Translations under genes and position numbers: made by a program
Notes under the pieces: model-generated
The model's input: the letters and a program-made list of their open reading frames with translations, nothing else
Database searches by the model: none
What the model was told of the DNA's origin: nothing
Shown here: positions 8,960 to 17,371 of the stretch, piece by piece
Numbering within the stretch: position 1 is the stretch's first letter
Layout: each line of letters begins with the position of its first letter
Assembly (NCBI RefSeq): GCF_014283215.1
Contig: NZ_JACOMF010000006.1
Coordinates: 143,505 to 207,504 of the forward strand
Length of the DNA stretch: 64,000 bases
DNA from: Siccirubricoccus deserti
GTDB taxonomy: Bacteria > Pseudomonadota > Alphaproteobacteria > Acetobacterales > Acetobacteraceae
Direction: 5' to 3'

Positions 8960-9270
8960 TGGCGCTGATCCGCGACATCGCCAAGGTCTGCAAGAGCAAG
9001 AACGCCGGCCCCTTCGACCTCACCATCGACGTGGTGTTCGACGACGAGGCGATGTTCGACCGGGTGGCGGCGAGCGGCGTGCTCTGCCCGGCGCTGTTCG
9101 CTCGGCTCTACAACGTGGCCGAGGCGGATGTGCTGTTCACCCCCTACCGTGCCGGCCGCGCCTTCAAGGCGACGCTGCCACGGCTGGTGCCGGCCGGCGA
9201 GATCGGCGACACCGACGTCTATGGCGCGCAGCAGCACGCACCGCTGCTGGACGTCGACATCCCGCTGTGA
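8959..9270 (+). CDS. DUF4387 domain protein (second copy)
   Basis: A 103-residue DUF4387 protein with KSKNAGPFDLT near the N-terminus and GDTDVYGAQQH near the C-terminus. It overlaps the AtuA stop (TGATG) and is itself overlapped by the GTG start of the crotonase gene. It is clearly diverged from the first copy: the signature blocks match but the middle differs. Constant coupling to AtuA suggests that the two act as subunits of one enzyme; in some organisms the two domains are fused, which supports this inference. Confidence 0.85.
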   Translation: MALIRDIAKVCKSKNAGPFDLTIDVVFDDEAMFDRVAASGVLCPALFARLYNVAEADVLFTPYRAGRAFKATLPRLVPAGEIGDTDVYGAQQHAPLLDVDIPL

Positions 9271-10004
9271 CCGCCGTGATCCTCAGCCGGGAAGGTGACG
9301 TCGCGACCCTCGGCCTGAATCGTCCGGCGCGCGGCAATGCGCTCGGGCCGGAGCTGGTGCAGGCGCTGGAGGAGGGTTTCGACGCCGCGCTGGCCGATGG
9401 CGCCCGGCTGATCGTGCTGCGCGGCGAAGGCCGGCATTTCTGCACCGGCTTCGACCTGACCGACCTCGAGGCGCTGTCGGATGGCGACCTGCTGCTGCGC
9501 GTCGTGCGCATCGAGCAATTGCTCCAGCGCATCCATGCCGCGCCGGTGACGACCCTGGCCATCGCCACCGGCCGTACCTTCGGCGCCGGTGCCGATCTCT
9601 TCGCCGCCTGCGACCATCGCATCGCCGTGGAGGGCGCCAGCTTCGCCTTCCCCGGCCCGGCCTTCGGCTTGGTGCTCGGCACCGCGCGGCTGGCGGCGCT
9701 GGTCGGGCGGGACCGGGCACGGGCGATCCTGCTCGCGGGGCAGGAGGTCACCGCCGAGGCGGCGCTGGCGGCTGGCCTCGCCACCGCGGTGCTGCCGCCG
9801 GCGGCGATCGCGGCCGAGCAGGCGCGCATCGCGGCCGCCGCGGCGCGGCTCGACCCGCCAACGGTGGCGGCGCTACATGCCCGGACGCGGCAGGCGGAGG
9901 ACGATGCCGACCTCGCCGCGCTGGTCCGTTCGGCGGCGCGGCCGGGCCTCAGGCAACGCATTCTCGATTACCGCGCCGCGGTCGCGGCACGACGCAACGC
10001 ATAG
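9267..10004 (+). CDS. Enoyl-CoA hydratase/isomerase (crotonase) family protein
   Basis: A 245-residue crotonase-superfamily protein. The oxyanion-hole strands are seen in GEGRHFCTGFDL and TGRTFGAGADL. The two glutamates used by true enoyl-CoA hydratases are not conserved: the GGGCE position reads GAGAD, and the position of the second Glu reads PGP. A simple hydratase activity is therefore doubtful, and another CoA-dependent reaction (isomerase, hydrolase, lyase) is likely. The start is a GTG overlapping the DUF4387 stop by 4 nt, so it is the third gene of the second AtuA operon. Confidence 0.85.
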   Translation: MTAVILSREGDVATLGLNRPARGNALGPELVQALEEGFDAALADGARLIVLRGEGRHFCTGFDLTDLEALSDGDLLLRVVRIEQLLQRIHAAPVTTLAIATGRTFGAGADLFAACDHRIAVEGASFAFPGPAFGLVLGTARLAALVGRDRARAILLAGQEVTAEAALAAGLATAVLPPAAIAAEQARIAAAAARLDPPTVAALHARTRQAEDDADLAALVRSAARPGLRQRILDYRAAVAARRNA

Positions 10005-10016
10005 GGGAGAGACACC

Positions 10017-11069
10017 ATGCCGAAGATCCAGGCGGAGAAGCTGCGGGAGATCGGCCGCGCCCTGCTGATCGCCAATGGCGTGCCGGATAGCGAGGCCGCC
10101 ACCGTCGCCCGCCACGTCGTCAACGCCAACCTGGCCGGGCATGACAGCCACGGCGTCATCATGCTGCCGAATTACATCGAGCGGGTGCGGGTCGGCCACA
10201 TCGTTCCCGGCGCGCCCTTCACCATCGTGCAGGAAAGCCCGACCACCACCGTGGTCGACGGCAATTGGGGCTTTGGCTACGTCACCAACGAAAAGGCGAT
10301 GGCGCTGACCATTGAGAAGGCGGAGAAGAGCAACATCGCCGCCTGCACTGTTTTCCGCCAGGGCCATGTCGGGCGGCTGGCGAGCTATCCGCTGATGGCG
10401 GCGAAGGCCGGCATGATCGGCATGGCCTGGGCCGATAGCGGCCGCTCCCCCAAGGGGGTCGCGCCCTATGGCGGGCGTGAGGCGCGGCTCGGCACCAACC
10501 CCTGGGCCATCGCCGTGCCCTCCGACCTCGAAGGGCCGATGTGCATGGATTTCGCCACCTCGGCGGTGGCGATGGGCAAGGTGAAGCTGGCTGAGGCCCG
10601 CGGGCAGGAAATCCCGCTCGGCTGGGTGGTGGACAAGGATGGCGAGCTGACCACCGATCCGGCGAAGATCAAGGGCGGCGCGCTGCTGCCGCTGGGCGGT
10701 CCCGGCGAGGGCTACAAGGGCACCGCCCTGGCGGCGATGGGCGAGATCTTCTGCGGCATCCTCACCGGCCTCGGCTTCGGCGTGGAGCCGAGCGGCCGCC
10801 ACAATGACGGCTGCTTCCTGATCGCCATCAAGGTGGAGGCCTTCCGCCCGCTGCTGACCTTCCGCAAGGAAGTGGCCGATTTCGCCCACTACCTGAAGGA
10901 CACGCCGCCCGCGAAGGGCAGCAAGGGCGTGCTCTATCCCGGCGAGGTCGAGCACATGGCGGAGAAGCAGCGCGCCGCCGAGGGCATCGAGATCGAGGAC
11001 GCCACCTGGAAGAAGCTCGGCGCCCTGGCCAAGGAAGGCGGCATCGCCGACAAGCTCGGCTTCAGCTGA
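10017..11069 (+). CDS. Ldh family oxidoreductase (malate/L-lactate dehydrogenase type 2)
   Basis: A 350-residue NAD(P)-dependent 2-hydroxyacid dehydrogenase of the Ldh_2 family, unrelated to classical LDH. The family signature GHDSHGVIMLPNY (about 41-53) carries the catalytic-region histidine, and GRSPKGVAPYGG plus the GTNPWAIAVP segment are typical. It follows the crotonase gene by 12 nt with GGGGAG upstream, so it belongs to the same operon. It may oxidise a 2-hydroxy acid or reduce a 2-oxo acid made in this pathway. Its 3' end overlaps the convergent metallopeptidase gene by 8 nt. Confidence 0.9.
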   Translation: MPKIQAEKLREIGRALLIANGVPDSEAATVARHVVNANLAGHDSHGVIMLPNYIERVRVGHIVPGAPFTIVQESPTTTVVDGNWGFGYVTNEKAMALTIEKAEKSNIAACTVFRQGHVGRLASYPLMAAKAGMIGMAWADSGRSPKGVAPYGGREARLGTNPWAIAVPSDLEGPMCMDFATSAVAMGKVKLAEARGQEIPLGWVVDKDGELTTDPAKIKGGALLPLGGPGEGYKGTALAAMGEIFCGILTGLGFGVEPSGRHNDGCFLIAIKVEAFRPLLTFRKEVADFAHYLKDTPPAKGSKGVLYPGEVEHMAEKQRAAEGIEIEDATWKKLGALAKEGGIADKLGFS

Positions 11070-12123
11070 TCCGGTGCACCAGCCGGTGGATGAAGTCGAG
11101 CTTGGCGATCGCCGGTGGTGACAGCACGAAGGGGTAGAGGTCGGGCGTGCCCATGCAGCGGTTGAGGCTGTTCACCGCATAGGTCAGCGGCAGCCAGGCC
11201 TTCACCAGCTCCCCGGCACCGCGGGCGCGGTAGGGATCGATGTCGATGCGCGCGTCAAGGCCATCGGTCCTGGCGACGCGCGGCTGCACGCTGAGGCGGA
11301 AGGCGCTCGCCATCTCCAGCGTATCGACGATGTGGAGGTAATGCGCCCAGGTCTCCGCGAAATCCTCCCAGGGGTGGGCGGTGGCATAGGCGCTGACATG
11401 CGCATTCTGCCAATCCGCCGGCGCGCCATTCATGTAATGCGCCTGCAGCGCGGCGGCGTAGCCCTGGGTGTCGTCACCGAACAACGCCCGGCATTCAGCG
11501 AGCCTGCCACCGTCGCGGACCAGCAGGTCCCAGAAATGATGCCCCGACTCATGGCGGAGATGCCCGAGCGGCGTGCGGTACGGCTCGCCCAGGGCGGTGC
11601 GGCGGCGCTCGCGCTCGGTGTCGTCCGCTTCGGCCAGGGCGATGGTGATGATGCCCTCCTCATGCCCGGTCATCACCTTGGGCGAGGTGTCGTCCGGCGG
11701 GTCGGCCAGCACGTCGAAGGCCAGGCCATGCGCCGGATCCTCGATACGGTTGGCGAGCGGCAGCTTGAGCTGCTGGAAGGCGTAGACCAGCTGGCGCTTG
11801 GCATCCTGGATGCGGCGCCAGGGCGGCAGGTTGTCCGGGATGGTCAGGTCGGGAATCATGCGGTTGTGCCGGCAGGCGGCGCAGAGCGCGTCGTTGGAAC
11901 CTTCGGGGACCAGCCAGTTGCAGGCCTCGTAGCGCGCATTGTCGCAGAAGCGCCGCGTCTGCTCCGGCGCCGCCAGCGGGCGCCATTGCTCATCCGCCGC
12001 CGGCTCCAGCGCCGAAAGCTCGGACGCCTCGGGCATGAAGCCGAGCACGTGGCCGCAACGCTCGCAGCGGGTATTCTCGAAGTACAGCACCTGGTCGCAG
12101 GCCTGGCAGCGGAACAGCTTCAT
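11062..12123 (-). CDS. Putative zinc-binding metallopeptidase with N-terminal zinc ribbons
   Basis: A 353-residue protein of the family annotated as putative zinc-binding metallopeptidase. The N-terminus holds a zinc-ribbon pair (C6, C9, C20, C23) and a second cysteine set (C60, C68, C81, C84). The active-site motif is HESGH at 191-195 (HExxH type), with later His and Glu residues (HPWEDFAETWAHY) that can complete zinc binding. There is no signal peptide, so it is cytoplasmic. ATG 12123 is chosen because the zinc ribbon starts at once and GAGG precedes it. Substrate and role are unknown; the gene stands alone, convergent to the Ldh gene. Confidence 0.85.
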   Translation of the reverse strand: MKLFRCQACDQVLYFENTRCERCGHVLGFMPEASELSALEPAADEQWRPLAAPEQTRRFCDNARYEACNWLVPEGSNDALCAACRHNRMIPDLTIPDNLPPWRRIQDAKRQLVYAFQQLKLPLANRIEDPAHGLAFDVLADPPDDTSPKVMTGHEEGIITIALAEADDTERERRRTALGEPYRTPLGHLRHESGHHFWDLLVRDGGRLAECRALFGDDTQGYAAALQAHYMNGAPADWQNAHVSAYATAHPWEDFAETWAHYLHIVDTLEMASAFRLSVQPRVARTDGLDARIDIDPYRARGAGELVKAWLPLTYAVNSLNRCMGTPDLYPFVLSPPAIAKLDFIHRLVHRIS

Positions 12124-12478
12124 CGTCAGTGACCCTCGGGCGCGGGCAGGACGCGTGCGAACCCTGGGAGTTCCACGAGGGTTACGCTGCCGCTGCCGCC
12201 TGCTCAACTCAGTTGTAATGCCCCAGCCCATGCGCCTTGCGCCAGCGGATGCCACAGGCCGCGGACATCCTGCAGCACCGCTTCCAGCACGGTCGCGCGC
12301 CGTGCCAGGGCTGCCCAGGCCGCAGGCAGGCGAGACGCCGGCAAGACCGGGTGTTCATGGGGAGGGTCCCTTCGGTGGGTGCCGAAGGCAATGCAACGAG
12401 GATGCCACCCTGCCGCGGCGGCTTGCCAGGGCCCGTGGTGCTTCCATACTCGCCGACGAGTCCAAACAGGAGACCGCC
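12124..12478. other. Intergenic stretch without a supported gene
   Basis: This 355-bp gap separates the divergent metallopeptidase and cyclase genes, so it should hold promoters for both. The only clear structure is a hairpin at 12369-12388 with 7-bp arms (CCTTCGG and CCGAAGG), not followed by a T-run. A 49-codon minus-strand frame (12358-12209) exists but has no ribosome site or recognised match, so it is not called. No convincing -35/-10 pair was seen. Confidence 0.4.
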
Positions 12479-13171
12479 ATGCCGCTGATCGACCTGTCGC
12501 GCGACATCATTCACAAGATGCCGCGCCTGCCGAACCACCCGATGGTCATCCTGGCACCCTTCAGCACCCATTCGGAGAAGCGCGAGGTGGATGGCTATGT
12601 CTTCTCCTCCGCGGTGATGTCGCTGAACATGGGCGATCATTCCGGCACCCATGTGGATGCGCCGGTGCATTTCGACGAGCGGCCGGGGGCCAAGGGCATC
12701 GACGAGATGCCGCTCGAGAATTTCTTCACCGAGGCGGTCTGCCTCGACCTCTCGCACAAGCCGCTGAAGAGCGACATCTCCATCGCCGATCTGGAGGCGG
12801 CGGAGAAGGCCGCGGGTATCGAGATCCGGCGGCGCGATACCGTGCTGCTGCACATGGACCACTACCGCCGCACCTGGGGCACCGAGGGCTACCTGACCGA
12901 CTTCCCCGGGCTGACCAAGGAAAGCGCCAGTTGGCTGGGGCAGAAGGGCATTACGATGTTCGGCGTCGAGGCGGTCAGCCCAGGCCGGCCCGGCCGCAGC
13001 AATTTCGAGGTGCACCATGTCTGCCGCGACATGGGCTTCACCCATATCGAGGGGCTGGTGAACCTCGATAAGCTGGTGGGGAAGGGGCGGTTCCGATTCA
13101 TCGGCTTTCCGCTGAAGATCAAGGGCGGCTCCGGCAGCCCGATCCGCGCGGTGGCCTGGATCGAGGATTAG
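12479..13171 (+). CDS. Cyclase family protein (kynurenine formamidase-like)
   Basis: A 230-residue metal-dependent hydrolase of the cyclase family, which includes kynurenine formamidase and other amide or lactone hydrolases. The defining HxGTHxDxPxH motif is visible at 54-64 (H54, H58, D60, H64), and the N-terminus LIDLSRDI is typical. AGGAG precedes the ATG by 6 nt. It begins a plus-strand series with an acetamidase/formamidase and an SDR, which suggests amide or N-formyl hydrolysis. No other tryptophan-pathway gene is present, so the kynurenine substrate is not implied. Confidence 0.88.
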   Translation: MPLIDLSRDIIHKMPRLPNHPMVILAPFSTHSEKREVDGYVFSSAVMSLNMGDHSGTHVDAPVHFDERPGAKGIDEMPLENFFTEAVCLDLSHKPLKSDISIADLEAAEKAAGIEIRRRDTVLLHMDHYRRTWGTEGYLTDFPGLTKESASWLGQKGITMFGVEAVSPGRPGRSNFEVHHVCRDMGFTHIEGLVNLDKLVGKGRFRFIGFPLKIKGGSGSPIRAVAWIED

Positions 13172-13224
13172 CCGGCGCGGGACTTGCTATGCCTGGCGGA
13201 GGCCACAGCAGCGGAGAGGCGCCA

Positions 13225-14211
13225 ATGAGCTGGATCGAGACCTCCTACATGGGCCGCAAGGGCGTCGCCCGCGGCCGGCGCGGTGCCACCCATGCGCTGA
13301 CCGAGGCGCGCCAGGGACCCTACCACTACGTCTATGGCCCCTATGCGACGCCGGTGCTGCGCGTGCAGCCCGGCGATGTCATTGCCGCCGAGACACATGA
13401 CGCCTTCGAGGGCAAGATCAGGACCGAGCAGGACAGCCCCTCGGCGCTGCTGAAGATGCCCTTCCTCAACCCGCAGAACGGCCCGATCGCGGTCGAGGGC
13501 GCGGAGAAGGGCGATGTGCTGGCGGTGCATATCCTCTCGATCCTGCCGCGCGGCCCGCAGCCGGCCGGCACCACCGCGCTGATCCCGGAATTCGGCGGGC
13601 TGGTGGCGACGCCGGCGACCGCGATGCTGAACAAGCCGCTGCCGGAGCGGGTTAAGAAGATGGTGGTGACGCCGGAGGGCGTGGTCTTCAGCGATCGTGT
13701 GACCCTGCCCTACGAGCCCTTCATCGGCACCCTCGGCGTCAGCCCGGAGATCGAGGCGGTGTCCTCGCTGCAGCCGGACTACTGGGGCGGCAACATGGAC
13801 CTGCCGGATGTGGCGCCCGGCGCGGTGGTGTATTTCCCGGTGCACCACAAGGACGCCTACCTCTACCTGGGCGATTGTCACGGCAGGCAGGGCGATGGCG
13901 AGCTCTGTGGCGTGGCGGTGGAAATCCCGGCCGTTGCGACCATCCAGGTCGACCTCATCAAGGGGTGGCACATCCCTGGCGTGCGACTGGAGACGGAGGC
14001 GTTCATCATGTCCGTCGGCAGCGCCCGGCCGATGGAGGATGCCGCCCGCATGGCCTATCGCGACCTGATCCGCTGGATGGTCGACGACTATGGCTTCGAG
14101 GAGAGCGAGGCCTATTTCCTCTGCACCCAGGCAGGGAAGATGCGCGTCGGCAATATGGTGGACCCGAAATACACCCTCGGCGCCTCCATGCTGAAGACCT
14201 GGCTGGCATAG
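13225..14211 (+). CDS. Acetamidase/formamidase family protein
   Basis: A 328-residue FmdA/AmdA family amidohydrolase, which releases ammonia from short amides such as formamide or acetamide. Family features are LRVQPGDVIAAETHDAFEG in the N-terminal half, the GDCHGRQGDGELCG block in the middle and a metal-site style His/Asp pattern. An in-frame ATG at 13189 exists, but ATG 13225 has GGAGAGG directly upstream and starts at the conserved sequence. It lies 53 bp after the cyclase gene and 14 bp before the SDR, so the three are probably co-transcribed. Confidence 0.9.
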   Translation: MSWIETSYMGRKGVARGRRGATHALTEARQGPYHYVYGPYATPVLRVQPGDVIAAETHDAFEGKIRTEQDSPSALLKMPFLNPQNGPIAVEGAEKGDVLAVHILSILPRGPQPAGTTALIPEFGGLVATPATAMLNKPLPERVKKMVVTPEGVVFSDRVTLPYEPFIGTLGVSPEIEAVSSLQPDYWGGNMDLPDVAPGAVVYFPVHHKDAYLYLGDCHGRQGDGELCGVAVEIPAVATIQVDLIKGWHIPGVRLETEAFIMSVGSARPMEDAARMAYRDLIRWMVDDYGFEESEAYFLCTQAGKMRVGNMVDPKYTLGASMLKTWLA

Positions 14212-14225
14212 GGGAGGAGACGCCA

Positions 14226-14987
14226 ATGGACCTCGGTCTGAAGGGCCTCCGGGCCATCGTCACCGGCGGCAGCAAGGGCATCGGCCGGCGCTGCGCCGAG
14301 CTCTTCGCCGATGAGGGCGCGCATGTCGCGCTCTGCGCCCGCAATGCGGCGGAGGTCACCGAAACAGTCGTGGCGCTGCAGGCCAGGGGCATCACCGCCT
14401 TCGGCCAGGCGGTGGATGTCGCCGACAGGGGCGCGCTGGAAGCCTGGGTCGCGGCCAGCGCCGCGGCGCTTGGTGGCATCGACATGGTCGTCGCCAATGT
14501 CTCGGCGCTGGCGGTGCAGGATGACGAGGACGCCTGGCGCCGCGGCTTCGAGACCGATCTGATGCACAGCGTCCGCACCGTGAACGCGGCGATGCCCTTC
14601 CTGGAGGCGTCGAAGGCGGCGTCGATCACCCTCATCTCCTCGGTCTCGGGCCGTGAGATCGACTTCACCGGCCCGGCCTACGGCGCCTTCAAGGCGGCGC
14701 TGGTGCACTACGCCCAGGGGCTGGCCTTCCGGCTTGCCGGCAAGGGCATCCGCGCCAACACCGTCTCGCCGGGAAATACCTATTTCGAGGGCGGCATCTG
14801 GCAGTGGATCGAGCAGAACAACCAGTCGCTCTTCGCCGAGGCGATGGCGCTGAACCCCACCGGCCGCATGGCGGCGCCGGAGGAGGTCGCGCGCGGCGTG
14901 GTGTTCCTCGCCAGCCCGGCGTCCTCCTTCACCACCGGCACCAATCTGGTGATCGATGGGGCGTTGACGCGGGGCGTGCAGCTTTAG
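14226..14987 (+). CDS. SDR family NAD(P)-dependent oxidoreductase
   Basis: A 253-residue classical short-chain dehydrogenase. The cofactor motif TGGSKGIG is at 13-20, catalytic Ser at about 138-139, and the YxxxK pair at Y152 and K156. The C-terminal RMAAPEEVARGVVFLASPAS and TGTNLVIDGAL are typical of the FabG-like group. GGGGAGG lies before the ATG. It is the last gene of the cyclase-amidase-SDR run and has a near relative at 17372-18115. The substrate is unknown. Confidence 0.9.
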   Translation: MDLGLKGLRAIVTGGSKGIGRRCAELFADEGAHVALCARNAAEVTETVVALQARGITAFGQAVDVADRGALEAWVAASAAALGGIDMVVANVSALAVQDDEDAWRRGFETDLMHSVRTVNAAMPFLEASKAASITLISSVSGREIDFTGPAYGAFKAALVHYAQGLAFRLAGKGIRANTVSPGNTYFEGGIWQWIEQNNQSLFAEAMALNPTGRMAAPEEVARGVVFLASPASSFTTGTNLVIDGALTRGVQL

Positions 14988-15026
14988 GTGGGCGGGAAAG
15001 GGCGGCCGATCGCATCTTTTCCCATC

Positions 15027-15049
15027 ATGCGCGGGCTCGACCCGCGCAT
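15027..15049. repeat. Palindromic hairpin repeat (ATGCGCGGG...CCCGCGCAT)
   Basis: Perfect 9-bp inverted arms flank a 5-base loop (CTCGA). The sequence resembles the short GC-rich palindromes scattered between genes in many alphaproteobacteria. It lies 40 bp after the SDR stop and may also act as a terminator, although no T-run follows. Confidence 0.55.
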
Positions 15050-15520
15050 CCGATTCTGCCGTGAACAGGCTCTTGGCCTCGACGGCCGGAATGTTCTCCC
15101 GCCGCGGATGATGTCCTTCGAACAGCCGGCGGGGCGGATGTAACCCTTGTCAACCATGCAGGCGAGGCCACCGGTGCCGACCAGCCTTCCGGGCCGGTCG
15201 AATCGAGCCCCGGCCGCGCCAGGTAGCCGGGGAAGTTGGAGCAGCCGCGGACCTGAAGCCGGCCCTGCGCGCCGTCGGGCAACACCCGGCTTGCCGGGTC
15301 GATGATGCGCAGTTCCACCCCCGGCGGGGAGCAGCCATCGGCGGAGGTGGTCTTCGCCTCGGCATTATCCGGCTGGGTGGTGGTGACGGTACCATTCTCC
15401 GACATGCCCCAGGCGGAGTTGGCGGCGGCACCGAGGGTCTGCCGCGCCATATCTCCTTGGTCACGAAGACATCCTGCAACACGGCCGTACCGCCCAGGAC
15501 ATGACTTGGCTGCGGTCCTC
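15050..15520 (-). pseudogene. AMP-forming acyl-CoA ligase, C-terminal remnant
   Basis: Three minus-strand frames each carry parts of an AMP-dependent synthetase. One frame reads AWGMSENGTVT, then DGCSPPGVELRIIDPASRVLP and GRLQVRGCSNFPGYL, which is the A5 region onward. A second frame holds GYIRPAGCSKDII, and a third RGGENIP-like sequence, the start of the mobile C-terminal domain. An upstream frame has GGTAVLQDVFVTKE. The frameshifts and the lack of the P-loop half show a dead gene. The intact form would have activated a carboxylic acid to its CoA thioester, fitting the catabolic neighbours. Confidence 0.75.
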
Positions 15521-15667
15521 GGCCGGTTGTTGGCGCAAGACCGAAACGACATGGTGCATCCCCGATGGCCGACGCGTTTGCGATGTGCGGGAAAGGCGGC
15601 GATGGTGGCCGGGCCAGGCCCCGCGCAGGGGCCCGGCCAAGCGATGATCTCGAAGGGGGTGAAGCGG

Positions 15668-17302
15668 ATGCCTGCAACTGGGATGGTAGAGCCGAATGCC
15701 GGTGGACACGGTGACCTGGACGCCATCATCATCGGCGCGGGCATTGCCGGCATGTACCAGCTCTACCGGTTGCGGGAACTCGGCCTGCGCGTGCGGGTCT
15801 ATGAGGCCGGAACCGACGTCGGCGGCACCTGGTACTGGAACCGCTACCCCGGCGCCCGCTTCGATTCGGAAAGCTGGTCCTACGGCTATTCCTTCTCGAA
15901 GGAGCTGTTGCAGGAATGGGAATGGCCGGAGCATTTCTCCGCCCAGCCCGACACGCTCCGCTATCTGAATTACGTCGCCGACAAATTCGACCTGCGGCGG
16001 GACATGCGCTTCGGCCACCGCGTCACCGCCGCGCATTTCGACACTGCGACCAGCCGCTGGACCATCACCCTCGACAATGGCGAGCAGGACAGCGCCCATC
16101 TGCTGGTCACCGCGCTGGGCCCGCTCTCGGCCTATACCCTGCCGAACATCCCGGGCCGGGACAGCTTCCAGGGCACGGCCTGCCACACCGCTCGCTGGCC
16201 GCGGGAGGGGCTCGATCTCAAAGGCAAGCGCGTCGGCATCATCGGCACCGGGGCCACCGCCATCCAGACCATCCAGACCATCGCCAAGGAGGTCGGGCAC
16301 CTCACCGTCTTCCAGCGCACGCCGAACTGGGCGGCGCCGCTGCACAACCGGAAGATCACCGAGGAGGAGCAGAAGGCGATCAAGGCCAGCTACGACGAGA
16401 TCTTCGAGCGGTGCCGCCAGACCAGCACCTGCTTCATCCACAACACCGACCCGCGCAAGGCGCTGGAGGTCTCGGCGGAGGAGCGGGAGGAGTTCTGGGA
16501 GAAGCTCTATGCCGAGCCCGGCTTCGGCATCTGGGTGGGCAATTTCCAGGACGTGCTGGTGGACCCGGAGGCGAATGCCCTGGCCAGCGAGTTCATGGCG
16601 AAGAAGATACGCCAGCGCGTCAGGGATCCGAAGGTCGCGGAGAAGCTGATCCCCCGGAACCACGGCTTCGGCACCCGTCGCCTGCCGCTGGAGAGCGGCT
16701 ATTTCGAGGTCTACAACCAGGACAACGTGCGGCTGGTGGACATACTGGAAACCCCGATCGAGCGGATAACCCCGGAGGGCATCCGCACCAGCGCCGAGGA
16801 TTTCGCCTTCGACGTGCTGATCTACGCCACCGGCTTCGACGGTGTCACCGGTCCCTACGACCGCATCGACATCCGCGGCCCCGGCGGCCGGCGGCTGAAG
16901 GATGACTGGACCGGGACGCCACGCACCTTCCTCGGCATGCTGGCGGAGGGCTTTCCCAACATGCTGATGGTCCTCGGCCCGCATACCGCGCGCGGCAACA
17001 TCCCCCGCAACATCGAGGAAATCGTCGATTGGCTGACCGGGCTGATCCGGCACATGCGGGACCACGGGCTGACGCGGGTGGAAGCCCGGCCCGAGGCGGT
17101 GGAGGATTGGGGCCGGCATGTGGAGAAGGCGGCGTCGGGCCTGTTGTTCAGCCAGGTGAATTCCTGGCAGACCGGCGTCAACCGCAATGTCGAGGGCCGG
17201 GATGTCCTCCGCATCCTCGGCTACTACGGCGGCGCCGTGCAGTACCGCCGCAAGGCCGGGGCGGTGGCGGCGCAGGGCTACCGCGAATTCCTGTTCGGGT
17301 GA
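15668..17302 (+). CDS. Flavin-containing monooxygenase, type I Baeyer-Villiger type
   Basis: A 544-residue FAD- and NADPH-dependent monooxygenase of the cyclohexanone monooxygenase type, which inserts oxygen next to a ketone. The FAD motif GAGIAG is at 23-28, and GGTWYWNRYPGARFD follows. The type I Baeyer-Villiger fingerprint FxGxxxHxxxWP is seen as FQGTACHTARWP at 167-178, and the NADPH motif GTGATA comes after it. The length matches the family. ATG 15668 has GGGGG upstream; ATG 15683 is an alternative, and the longer open frame upstream is part of the ligase remnant region. The ketone substrate is unknown. Confidence 0.92.
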   Translation: MPATGMVEPNAGGHGDLDAIIIGAGIAGMYQLYRLRELGLRVRVYEAGTDVGGTWYWNRYPGARFDSESWSYGYSFSKELLQEWEWPEHFSAQPDTLRYLNYVADKFDLRRDMRFGHRVTAAHFDTATSRWTITLDNGEQDSAHLLVTALGPLSAYTLPNIPGRDSFQGTACHTARWPREGLDLKGKRVGIIGTGATAIQTIQTIAKEVGHLTVFQRTPNWAAPLHNRKITEEEQKAIKASYDEIFERCRQTSTCFIHNTDPRKALEVSAEEREEFWEKLYAEPGFGIWVGNFQDVLVDPEANALASEFMAKKIRQRVRDPKVAEKLIPRNHGFGTRRLPLESGYFEVYNQDNVRLVDILETPIERITPEGIRTSAEDFAFDVLIYATGFDGVTGPYDRIDIRGPGGRRLKDDWTGTPRTFLGMLAEGFPNMLMVLGPHTARGNIPRNIEEIVDWLTGLIRHMRDHGLTRVEARPEAVEDWGRHVEKAASGLLFSQVNSWQTGVNRNVEGRDVLRILGYYGGAVQYRRKAGAVAAQGYREFLFG

Positions 17303-17371
17303 CCGGGCCGGCCACCCTGCCGCGCCGGCCGAAGCGGCCAGCGTGGCAGGCCGGCGCGATCCCCGCCGCGA

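Noticed and set aside
12209..12358. 49-codon minus-strand frame in the metallopeptidase-cyclase gap
   Set aside because: No ribosome site, no recognisable fold and Cys/Arg-rich composition typical of chance GC-rich frames.
17321..17358. 10-bp inverted repeat between monooxygenase and SDR genes as a terminator
   Set aside because: The arms are 18 bp apart, and short GC inverted repeats are expected by chance at this base composition.
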